Assembly (NCBI GenBank): GCA_902569115.1
Contig: CACFTI010000016.1
Coordinates: 1 to 46,670 of the forward strand
From: an uncultured Verrucomicrobiota bacterium
GTDB taxonomy: Bacteria > Verrucomicrobiota > Verrucomicrobiia > Opitutales > Seribacteraceae
Direction: 5' to 3'
DNA length: 46,670 nucleotides
Shown: piece by piece, positions 1 through 7,156 of the stretch
Layout: the number at the start of each line of letters is the position of its first letter
Numbering within the stretch: the first letter of the stretch is position 1
The notes under the pieces: model-generated
Databases searched by the model: none
The model's input: only the letters and a program-made list of their open reading frames with translations
Told to the model about the DNA's origin: nothing
Position numbers and translations under genes: made by a program

Positions 1-1
1 T

Positions 2-859
2 CGAGATTTTTTGACAGACGATGTCGACCGAGTACAGGTAGACAAAAAAGATGACTATGATCGTTTGTTGAAGATAATACAACAAGTTGATCCCAAATCC
101 AATACCCGAAAAAAAGTTTCCTTTTTTGATGAGGAAATTCCTATTTTTGAACGATTTAATGTCGAGAGGCAAATAGAACAGACTTTCATGAGAAGAGTTC
201 TCCTCCCTTCTGGAGGAGAAATAGTCATGGAAGAAACGGAGGCATTGGTTTCTATCGATGTCAATACCGGTAGTCATAAGGGGAACCGCAAAGACGGGAA
301 AAATTTCATTTTACAGGCTAATATCGAGTCAGCCGCAGAGGTTGCTCGGCAAATGCGATTACGAAACTTAGGAGGGCTGGTTATTGTTGATTTCATTGAT
401 ATGAAAAACAAAAGTGACCAAAGAAAAGTTTTTCAGAAAATGAAAGCTGCTATGGCTGATGATAAAGCTAAGCATAATATTTTACCGATTTCCCAGTTGG
501 GGATAATGCAAATTACTAGGCAGCGCCATGATGAGAGTAATTCGAGTGGAATTTATGAACCTTGCCCTTATTGCGTTGGGAGAGGAATCGTGAAGTCTCC
601 CCGGTCCATTAGTATCGAAATCCAGAGAAAACTTTCAAGCATTGTAAGAAGGGCAAGATTGGAGACAGGGACTTCGGATATGAAAATTAAGGTTTTCCTA
701 CATCCATCTGTATTAAGAAGATTGCGCGGGCCAGACGCTAAACTTTTAGAAAAGATTGAAACTAATTATGAAATTAGCATTAATTTTGAAAGCTCGGACA
801 CTTATCATCTAGAAAATTTCAAATTTGTTGATGAGAAAACTGAGCTTGAGATTCGCTGA
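2..859 (+). CDS. Ribonuclease E/G family protein, C-terminal part (5' end outside window)
   Basis: This is the downstream part of an RNase E/G endoribonuclease, which acts in mRNA decay and rRNA/tRNA maturation. The reading frame is open from base 2, so the true start lies before the window. The catalytic DNase I-like subdomain shows [12 protein letters not shown] and, 45 residues on, [10 protein letters not shown]. Their aspartates match the two metal-binding Asp residues of E. coli RNase E (family knowledge). The block that follows, ITRQR then CPYCVGRG, is the zinc-link CPxCxG motif that holds the dimer together. About 80 residues of the small domain follow, with no long disordered tail, so it resembles RNase G or a short RNase E. 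The N-terminal S1 domain is not visible, so Rne and Rng cannot be separated. The next gene starts 12 bases after the stop. Confidence 0.93.
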   Translation, partial: RDFLTDDVDRVQVDKKDDYDRLLKIIQQVDPKSNTRKKVSFFDEEIPIFERFNVERQIEQTFMRRVLLPSGGEIVMEETEALVSIDVNTGSHKGNRKDGKNFILQANIESAAEVARQMRLRNLGGLVIVDFIDMKNKSDQRKVFQKMKAAMADDKAKHNILPISQLGIMQITRQRHDESNSSGIYEPCPYCVGRGIVKSPRSISIEIQRKLSSIVRRARLETGTSDMKIKVFLHPSVLRRLRGPDAKLLEKIETNYEISINFESSDTYHLENFKFVDEKTELEIR

Positions 860-871
860 GTTAGTTAATTC

Positions 872-2068
872 ATGAAAAGAATCCTTGCAGCCTTTGATAA
901 ATGCAAGGATTCGCTGTCAGCCAAAGAACTTTGCGATTTGGCTGAAAAGGTTTTAGCAGATCGATTTTCAGATTGTGTGGTAACAAAAGCACCCCTGACT
1001 GATGGTGGAGAGGGCTTTGTTGATATCTTAAGTTCTGCAGCAAAAGGAAAATTCCAATCGGTCGAAATAAAAAACTCAATTGGACAGGTGAAAAAAGGTA
1101 CTATTGGAATTTGTGAAATAGAAAATTTACCATCAGCGGTTTCTACATCCTTGGGTCTCCCTTTCACTGGAAAACTGGGGATCGTTGAGATGGCTCAGGC
1201 TGCGGGACTAGCCGACTTGCCACAAGCGGAACGAAACCCATGGAAGACTTCCACATTTGGGGTAGGGGAGATGTTAAGGGTAGCAAAATTTCTTGGAGTT
1301 GATGCGATACTTCTAGGTATTGGTGGTAGTTCAACAAACGATCTTGGTATGGGTGCCTTGGCGGCTTTGGGTGTGAATTTTTACGGCAAGGGTAAGTCTC
1401 ATATCGTAAATCCTTTCCCCTGTTATTGGCAAGATATTGAGAAGATAGATTTTGATCAATTAGTAGACCTTCCCCCGCTATTTATAGCCTGTGATGTTGA
1501 TAATCCTCTACTTGGTAAAAACGGTGCGACTGCAAGCTATGGGCCGCAAAAAGGCCTTCCAGCCGAAGAGATAGAATTATTTGAAGAAAAAATCACGCAA
1601 CTTCAGCAGTTACTCGTATCAAAATTTCCTAAAGTTTACCAAGCTGCCGAATTTCAAGGGAGTGGAGCTGCAGGCGGCATTGGGTACGGACTTTCTTTAC
1701 CATACAAAGTTTCCCTTATCCCTGGGTTTTCTTTAGTCAGTAACTGGTTCGGTCTACCCAAGTTGGTTGAAGAAGCCGACCTGATTCTTACTGGAGAGGG
1801 GAGATTCGATGAAACATCCTTGAACGGTAAGGGTCCTTTTGAGCTTTTGAACCTGGCCAACTTGAAATCCACGCCATCGATCCTATTGGCAGGATCAATT
1901 GACTTTAATAAAGTGCATGAGGTTTGCAAAAAGTTTCATGAATGTGACCTCTTGCAATTTGGAATGAATGAGTGGAGTTTAGAAAAAAACCTTTCTTTAG
2001 CAGAAGAGCGCTTTACTGATTCTTTGAATCAGTATCCTTTTCTAAGCCTTTGTCAGAGTGGAAATTAG
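872..2068 (+). CDS. Glycerate kinase (GlxK/GarK family)
   Basis: Phosphorylates D-glycerate with ATP, feeding glycerate from glyoxylate or sugar-acid breakdown into glycolysis; cytoplasmic. The 398-residue protein has the usual family length. Visible family motifs are the N-terminal AFDKCKDSLSA, PLTDGGEGF near residue 45, GIGGSSTNDLGMGAL near 150, and TGEGRFDETSLNGKGP near 310. Which carbon is phosphorylated (2 or 3) cannot be told from the sequence. The start is ATG 872, 12 bases after the RNase stop, with no recognisable Shine-Dalgarno sequence. The next gene starts 4 bases after the stop, so the two are probably co-transcribed. No glyoxylate or tartronate genes are nearby to name the pathway. 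Confidence 0.92.
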   Translation: MKRILAAFDKCKDSLSAKELCDLAEKVLADRFSDCVVTKAPLTDGGEGFVDILSSAAKGKFQSVEIKNSIGQVKKGTIGICEIENLPSAVSTSLGLPFTGKLGIVEMAQAAGLADLPQAERNPWKTSTFGVGEMLRVAKFLGVDAILLGIGGSSTNDLGMGALAALGVNFYGKGKSHIVNPFPCYWQDIEKIDFDQLVDLPPLFIACDVDNPLLGKNGATASYGPQKGLPAEEIELFEEKITQLQQLLVSKFPKVYQAAEFQGSGAAGGIGYGLSLPYKVSLIPGFSLVSNWFGLPKLVEEADLILTGEGRFDETSLNGKGPFELLNLANLKSTPSILLAGSIDFNKVHEVCKKFHECDLLQFGMNEWSLEKNLSLAEERFTDSLNQYPFLSLCQSGN

Positions 2069-2072
2069 ATTG

Positions 2073-2645
2073 ATGAGCAAGGAAGCAAAATTCAAAAGGA
2101 TTAGGAGGCTTAAAAAGTGGATGCGTCCTTTGCCCAGGCGCTCAAACATTCACAAATATCCAATTTTAAAATGGTTTTCAGAAACCGCATATAAGAGATC
2201 TTATTTATGGTCGTTTCGTGGGAAAAATATTATTCCGGCCCTTTTTTGGGGCGTATGGATTGCGATGTTACCTATAGTTGGATTACAGATGCTGGTGGTG
2301 TTATTTTTGGCTCTTTGGCTAAGGACAAATTTGCCAGTCATGATTGCGCTTCAGTGGATTTCAAATCCTTTTACGATGGGTCCTATTTATTTTGCCGACT
2401 ATCAAATTGGGATGGTTTTTTTTAAACTTGTAGGAATAGAATACGATCGTAATAGAATGTTGAATTCGGAATATAAGTGGAGTGAGTTTAACTTTTCCGA
2501 TTTAATTGAATTAATTGATACTTTCCCTCCGATGTTTGTGGGCGGGTCGATTATTGGCATTTCTTTGGGTGTAGTCGCGGTATTCCTTTACAAGGCAATG
2601 GCGAAGATTTACAAAAACGATAATGCAGAAAATAATTATTACTAA
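2073..2645 (+). CDS. DUF2062 domain membrane protein
   Basis: A 190-residue inner-membrane protein of the DUF2062 family, whose function is not established. Basic residues dominate the first 50 positions. Hydrophobic segments follow near residues 55-75 and 80-100, then the typical ISNPFTMGPIY loop, and a last membrane helix near 155-180. ATG 2073 is chosen over GTG 2058 because it lies 4 bases after the glycerate kinase stop, whereas the GTG overlaps it. The 3' end overlaps the start of the DUF1343 gene by 23 bases, so the two are probably translationally linked. In other bacteria DUF2062 proteins often lie near envelope glycan genes, which fits the muramidase that follows; that link is inference. 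Confidence 0.85.
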   Translation: MSKEAKFKRIRRLKKWMRPLPRRSNIHKYPILKWFSETAYKRSYLWSFRGKNIIPALFWGVWIAMLPIVGLQMLVVLFLALWLRTNLPVMIALQWISNPFTMGPIYFADYQIGMVFFKLVGIEYDRNRMLNSEYKWSEFNFSDLIELIDTFPPMFVGGSIIGISLGVVAVFLYKAMAKIYKNDNAENNYY

Positions 2646-3900
2646 TTCGCACCTTTTCCTAAGGTTTCGTTTTCTCGTCTTTTTGTTGCTTTCTTTAAGC
2701 CTGCACAATGGTTTAAGTGCGAAATTTAAGCTAGGTATTGAACATCTACAAGAAAATGACTTTGAAATTCTTCGAGGATTGAAAGTTGGTCTTCTCACTC
2801 ATCCTGCTGGGGTGAATGGTAAAGGAGAAAGTAGCGTTGAGATTCTTCGATCCAGTTCAACTGTTAATTTAGTCGCACTGTTTGGGCCTGAGCACGGAAT
2901 TTACGGAAATGAAAAAGCAGCCGTACCTGTGGAGGATAAAATAGACCAAAAGACGGGACTTCCTGTATTTTCGCTGTACGGAAAATTTAGAAAACCAACT
3001 GCTGAGATGCTCTCTAAAATAGATTGTCTCGTTATTGACCTTCAAGATGTCGGAGTCAGATGCTACACCTATATAAGTTGCATGAAGTATGCAATGGAGG
3101 CATGTTTTGAAGAAGGAAAAAAAGTTGTGGTACTAGATCGGCCAAATCCCTTAGGTGGACTGAAAATGGCGGGTCCCATGATTGATAAAGAATGTATGAG
3201 CTATGTCGGTGCTTTTCCAATGCCTTTTGTTCACGGCTTGACCATCGGAGAGATAGCTTTGTGGTCCAAAAAAGAAAGTGGCATCCTTAACATTTCTGAA
3301 ACTGCGAGGAAAAGAGGGGAGCTTCTGATAGTTCCAATGAAAAATTGGTCAAGACTTATGACTTGGCCTAAAACAGGGTTAGAATGGGTGCCAACTTCTC
3401 CAAATATCCCAACATTGGATTCGGTCGCTGGCTATCCTATGACTGGTCTGGGTGCACAAATGGGGAAATTTAAACACGGCATAGGTACTCCACAGCCATT
3501 TCGTTTTTTAACTTTTGAGGGAAGATCTTCACTTGAATTAAAGCAAGCATTGGATGCCCTGAATCTTGGAGGGTTGTCATTTCAAATAAAGACTCTCAAA
3601 AGTAATTCTGGGAAAAACATCGATGGAGTTTATATAGTTTTGAATGATTGGAGTAATTGGAATCCAACGGAACTGGCTTTTCACATGATGCGTCTATCTG
3701 CAAAATGGGAAACCCCATCTCCTTTCACCAAAGCCAAAGAATCGGAAATCACCCTTTTTAATAAACATGTTGGTTCACAAGCTTGGTGGGACCACCTCAA
3801 GGAAACAGGAGAAAACTGCAACATTGAAGAATTTATTAGCCTTTGGAATGCTGAATTAGAACAATTTAAAGATAAAATAAGCCGATACCACTTGTATTGA
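2623..3900 (+). CDS. DUF1343 / NamZ-type exo-beta-N-acetylmuramidase, secreted
   Basis: Family knowledge: DUF1343 proteins such as Bacillus NamZ release terminal N-acetylmuramic acid from peptidoglycan fragments during cell-wall recycling. The 425-residue protein begins with a hydrophobic export signal (residues 10-33, ending near LSA), so it acts in the periplasm or outside. Family motifs are LFGPEHGIYGNE at 86-97 (the glutamate in GPEHG is the likely catalytic acid, an inference), DLQDVGVRCYTYIS near 140 and VLDRPNPLGG near 170. ATG 2623 overlaps the end of the DUF2062 gene by 23 bases. No other recycling genes (murQ, nagZ, amgK) are in the window. Confidence is high for the family and moderate for the exact substrate. 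Confidence 0.88.
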   Translation: MQKIIITNSHLFLRFRFLVFLLLSLSLHNGLSAKFKLGIEHLQENDFEILRGLKVGLLTHPAGVNGKGESSVEILRSSSTVNLVALFGPEHGIYGNEKAAVPVEDKIDQKTGLPVFSLYGKFRKPTAEMLSKIDCLVIDLQDVGVRCYTYISCMKYAMEACFEEGKKVVVLDRPNPLGGLKMAGPMIDKECMSYVGAFPMPFVHGLTIGEIALWSKKESGILNISETARKRGELLIVPMKNWSRLMTWPKTGLEWVPTSPNIPTLDSVAGYPMTGLGAQMGKFKHGIGTPQPFRFLTFEGRSSLELKQALDALNLGGLSFQIKTLKSNSGKNIDGVYIVLNDWSNWNPTELAFHMMRLSAKWETPSPFTKAKESEITLFNKHVGSQAWWDHLKETGENCNIEEFISLWNAELEQFKDKISRYHLY

Positions 3901-3930
3901 AAATATTGCTAATTTTTAAAATTATATATT

Positions 3931-4404
3931 TTAACGAGTAAAATCTTCCTGAGACAGAATTTTTAATTGATATCCACGAAGAGCATCCTCTGCGGTTTCC
4001 TGCTCTTCCATGGCGATCGCTAAAACCGGTTTTTGATTGGGCGTGTGAAGAAAAGAATAAACATAATGGATATTGATTTCGGCTGCTAAAAGGGCTTGTG
4101 TAACTTTTTTAATTGAATCTTCATTATCCACTTCGATGGCTAGAATCGTTCTTTCTGTAAATGAGATGGACTGCGATTTCAACAATCTCGCTAAGTCTTT
4201 TGGATAATTGGGGACAACTCGGATAACGGCGGAGTCAGTTGTGTCCAAAACACTAATTGCAAGAAGGTGTATATCCACTTCTTGAAGCATGGTGATAAAA
4301 TCGTTAAGCCAACCGACTTTGTTTTCTGCATAAATAACAAACTGCCTAATAGATTCCTTACCTGGACTTCTAAGAGTCATTGACCCATCAAATTCTTCAC
4401 TCAT
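3931..4404 (-). CDS. Tandem ACT-domain protein
   Basis: A 157-residue cytoplasmic protein that appears to hold two ACT domains and nothing else. ACT domains bind small ligands, usually amino acids, and regulate enzymes. The first begins at QFVIYAENKVGWLNDFITMLQE and the second at ERTILAIEVDNEDSIKKVTQAL; both have the beta-alpha-beta-beta-alpha-beta pattern with a turn near the ligand site. ATG 4404 (MSEEF) is chosen because the longer frame from 4482 adds a hydrophobic stretch unlike the family and would run into the divergent gene. It could sense a branched-chain or aromatic amino acid, but no partner enzyme is adjacent, so the ligand is unknown. It is convergent with the muramidase gene and divergent from the Sel1 gene. 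Confidence 0.75.
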   Translation of the reverse strand: MSEEFDGSMTLRSPGKESIRQFVIYAENKVGWLNDFITMLQEVDIHLLAISVLDTTDSAVIRVVPNYPKDLARLLKSQSISFTERTILAIEVDNEDSIKKVTQALLAAEINIHYVYSFLHTPNQKPVLAIAMEEQETAEDALRGYQLKILSQEDFTR

Positions 4405-4495
4405 AATTTTATAATAACAAAAAATTATAAGAAAAATAAACGCTTTTTCTTGCCCAGTCCATTTGCAAGAAAGTAATTTCAAGAAATTGTCATAT

Positions 4496-5902
4496 ATGAA
4501 TTATATAAAAATACTTTTTTTCCCTCTTTTAACATTCATTTATTGTGGTGAATTATTCGGAAATATTACCCCCGGAAAAAAATGGATCGATTCTGATTTG
4601 GACTCTGTTATGGAAGCCTCTTCTCAAAATGATCCATTTGCTCAGGGTTTTCTATCCCTTGTGTATGCTCATGGTGATAAGAGCGTGAAGATTGATTATG
4701 ACAAGGCCTACAAGCTTGCTATGCTTTCTTCTGAATCCAACCATTGGCTTGGGCACTTCGCTCTTGGTTTTTTATATAGGAGTGAGCCCATTGGACCGGA
4801 TTTATTAAAAGTGAGGGAATTGTATTTAAAGGCTTTTCAGGATTCAGATGGAACTTTAATAAAACTTGCAGCCAGAAAAGATCCTGTGGCCAGCTATGTG
4901 TTGGGTGAAATCTTTACTTCAGACAAACTTCGTCCGGATGTTCTTCCTGACTTAAAGTTAGCTTACAGGCATTATGAGATTTCTTCTTCTTTGGGTTATG
5001 CCCCCTCTTCAGTTCAGGTTGCTTTGTTTAAAATATATAATTTGCTGGAGAGTGATAGTAAAATCCTTGATGTAAAGAAAGAGGGTATGCAGATTCTTAA
5101 CTTAGCAGTTCAAAAAAATCTGCCTTCTGCTCACCATTACCTGGGTAGAGCTTACTTTGAAGGCGACGGCTTTAAGAAAGATAATAAAATGGCACTCGTT
5201 CATTTTCAGGCCGCCGCAGATAAGGGTTACGGAGAAGCACAATTAATTTTGGCAGATTTTTATTCCAAAGGGCTAACAGGCACACCCAAACTAGATTTAG
5301 CTCAAAGGTATGCAAATCTTGCTCTTAAAACCAATTATGCAAAAGCTAAAAAAAAGTTGGATGAATTAGAAGCATCACAAAGAACCCCTGTTGACCCAAT
5401 ACCTAATGTTCCGGTGACGAATGCGCAAGAGAGCCAAGAATTGGCTGCAAACGAAGCATTGCTTCCTGAACCGACACTTCCGAGTCCCAGTGCAAGAATA
5501 AACCAAGAAAATTTTAATTCAGCCTTGTTACCATCTCCTTACGAAGCACGAAAAGAGATGGGGAACCCAAAGCAGAATCCGCCGATACCCTTAGACAAAA
5601 GAAATGTGAAAAATGAATCCATTTCATCACCGAGTGATTCTAAAGTCATTGAAATGGCAAAGAATTATTACTGGGGACGGAGTGTTGAAAGAAATTATTC
5701 TAAAGCTTATCAACTTTTCTTAAAATCAGCGAAAGCCGGAAACGCCGAATCTTCCCGTTATCTTGGGCTAATCTACTTATCAGGAAATGGTGTCCCTAAA
5801 GACCTCAAAGAATCAATAAAATGGTTCGAGCGTGCGTCTTCTCTTGGCGATGATATGGCGACCAAGCACTTAAATAAGTTAAAGATTCTCTCGAACGATT
5901 AA
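4496..5902 (+). CDS. Secreted Sel1-like repeat (SLR/TPR-like) protein
   Basis: A 468-residue protein with a signal peptide (MNYIKILFFPLLTF, then a small-residue site near residue 20). It then has two blocks of Sel1-like helical repeats, which are protein-protein interaction solenoids. The N-terminal block (about 40-290) has repeats recognisable by A-x-x-x-L-G-x-x-Y and KAxxLxxxAxxxG, for example HHYLGRAYFEGDGF and LGEIFTSDKL. A Pro/Asn-rich linker of about 90 residues follows, then two more repeats at the C-terminus (RYLGLIYLSGNGVPKDLKES). ATG 4496 is chosen over TTG 4463 because it places the signal peptide at the very start. Specific function unknown; probably a periplasmic scaffold. The divergent ACT gene starts 91 bases upstream. 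The tRNA gene lies 60 bases downstream. Confidence 0.8.
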   Translation: MNYIKILFFPLLTFIYCGELFGNITPGKKWIDSDLDSVMEASSQNDPFAQGFLSLVYAHGDKSVKIDYDKAYKLAMLSSESNHWLGHFALGFLYRSEPIGPDLLKVRELYLKAFQDSDGTLIKLAARKDPVASYVLGEIFTSDKLRPDVLPDLKLAYRHYEISSSLGYAPSSVQVALFKIYNLLESDSKILDVKKEGMQILNLAVQKNLPSAHHYLGRAYFEGDGFKKDNKMALVHFQAAADKGYGEAQLILADFYSKGLTGTPKLDLAQRYANLALKTNYAKAKKKLDELEASQRTPVDPIPNVPVTNAQESQELAANEALLPEPTLPSPSARINQENFNSALLPSPYEARKEMGNPKQNPPIPLDKRNVKNESISSPSDSKVIEMAKNYYWGRSVERNYSKAYQLFLKSAKAGNAESSRYLGLIYLSGNGVPKDLKESIKWFERASSLGDDMATKHLNKLKILSND

Positions 5903-5962
5903 ATAAAGATATAAATTATTTTGTTTTACCTTTCACTGATCTATTCCTAAAAAGGATCTGTC

Positions 5963-6055
5963 GGAGAGATGGCAGAGTGGTCGAATGCGCTGGTTTGCTA
6001 AACCGGTGAGGAGCTAATCGCTCCTCCACGGGTTCGAATCCCGTTCTCTCCGCCA
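5963..6055 (+). tRNA. tRNA-Ser (anticodon GCT)
   Basis: A 93-base tRNA with an encoded CCA end. The acceptor stem GGAGAGA (5963-5969) pairs with TCTCTCC (6045-6051), with discriminator G at 6052 and CCA at 6053-6055. The anticodon loop TTGCTAA is closed by CTGGT/ACCGG and shows GCT at 5997-5999, reading AGC/AGU serine codons. The long variable arm GGAGC-taat-GCTCC (about 6011-6025) is the class II hallmark of tRNA-Ser. The T arm is CGGGTTCGAATCCCG. A run of five T follows directly at 6056-6060 and may help termination. No repeat of the 3' end is seen elsewhere, so there is no sign of an integrated element here. Confidence 0.97.
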
Positions 6056-6107
6056 TTTTTGTAATCTTACATTTGCAAAGGATTTTGATAAAAGTTTTAA
6101 TAATTAT

Positions 6108-6539
6108 ATGAAAGTTAATTTATTACTTTTAGCTGCGATCTGTATAGGATTGTTTTCATTATCTTCTTGTAAATCTGATCGGTACAAACGTGGGTACAAT
6201 GAATCGGGTTCCAGCGATTTTTATCAAAACCAAGAGAATACTTTCGAAAGCAAAAATCTTCCGGTCTACAGTAAAAGAAACCTCCAATCGTTGTTGCTCG
6301 GTAAAAACAAAATAGAAGTCGAAGAAATAATGGGACCGCCCGAAGGTAAAAGCCTTGATGGTGGTAACGGTTACCTTTGGGACTACCGAAGATCTATCTT
6401 TGATGATTCAACCGAAAAAGTCTACGAATGGAGCTTGGTATCTTTTAAATTCCTCGGAGGTTTGTGCAGTGAAGTTAGCATAAGACTGGAAGATCCACCT
6501 ACATTCCAGTTGAGTAATGATGTAAACGGCTCCTTTTAA
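6108..6539 (+). CDS. Small lipoprotein, SmpA/OmlA-like
   Basis: A 143-residue lipoprotein. The signal sequence ends in the lipobox LSSC (Cys at residue 21), so it should be lipid-anchored in the envelope. The mature part has a charged, Asn/Ser-rich linker and then a compact domain: LLLGKNKIEVEEIMGPPEGK, then YLWDYRR. This pattern (a short helix before G-x-P, then a Trp/Tyr strand) resembles the SmpA/OmlA/BamE-like fold, where the same segment reads like G-x-x-x-x-x-V-x-x-x-x-G-x-P. The match is by eye and weak. It starts 52 bases after the tRNA and is convergent with the next lipoprotein gene. Confidence 0.6.
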   Translation: MKVNLLLLAAICIGLFSLSSCKSDRYKRGYNESGSSDFYQNQENTFESKNLPVYSKRNLQSLLLGKNKIEVEEIMGPPEGKSLDGGNGYLWDYRRSIFDDSTEKVYEWSLVSFKFLGGLCSEVSIRLEDPPTFQLSNDVNGSF

Positions 6540-6575
6540 CTGCGTTTGCTATTCAATTTAAATTGGTCCAACTTT

Positions 6576-7133
6576 TTAGTTGAGACGAATGATATTAATA
6601 TTTGTTCCTGAGTTAATTGATTTTGGGTAGTCTACCTTTTTGCCTTTTTTATCGTATATAATTACTGCATTCGGTTTGGAACAAGTCAGTGTAAGAGGAG
6701 CTTTTTCGGTAATCAATAATTCATCGCCCTCCACCATTTTTTTCCAAACTATATCATTACCTTTGGGGTCTTGTACCCATATCCATAATTCTTCGATTGA
6801 TTTCACTTTAAAAGTATAATCTGAGTTTTCACTTTTGGATTTAGTCAATGAAGGCAGCTGACTGGATTGAGACTTTCTGTATGACTGGAATGAATCTTTT
6901 GGTATTTGTAGACTCTCAATTGGCTTTAAATTTTCCTTTTGAGATAAAGGTTCAATTGCTGCTTTTTTATTAGATGTGGAAGATTGACGAGCATAAGCAT
7001 CAGGCGGGATTGACTCAGGAATATACACCTTGGAAGAGGAAAAACATCCTGGTAATAAGGTGGAAATACCAAATAAAAGGAGGAAGCCTCTTATTTGGCT
7101 GTTTAAATTACTTTTTAAAAATACAATTTTCAT
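6576..7133 (-). CDS. Lipoprotein with RodZ-C-terminal-like (DUF4115-like) domain
   Basis: A 185-residue lipoprotein: basic and hydrophobic signal region, lipobox LLPGC with Cys at about residue 30, then a Ser/Lys/Gln-rich linker to about residue 105. The last 75 residues form a beta-rich domain with ELWIWVQDPKGNDIVWKKM, EGDELLITEKAPLTL and NAVIIYDKKGKKVDYP. This layout (strand-turn-DxxG, then x-x-G-x, then aPl-x-L, then a Gly-turn strand) is like the periplasmic DUF4115 domain that ends RodZ, here without the helix-turn-helix and membrane helix. No cell-shape gene is adjacent. It lies 23 bases downstream of the seven-gene leftward operon and could be its last, loosely attached member. Confidence 0.55.
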   Translation of the reverse strand: MKIVFLKSNLNSQIRGFLLLFGISTLLPGCFSSSKVYIPESIPPDAYARQSSTSNKKAAIEPLSQKENLKPIESLQIPKDSFQSYRKSQSSQLPSLTKSKSENSDYTFKVKSIEELWIWVQDPKGNDIVWKKMVEGDELLITEKAPLTLTCSKPNAVIIYDKKGKKVDYPKSINSGTNINIIRLN

Positions 7134-7156
7134 GAATGAACACCACGGATGATATT

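Noticed and set aside
5963-6055. tRNA-Ser as an attachment site for an integrated element
   Set aside because: No integrase gene and no second copy of the tRNA 3' end were seen nearby.
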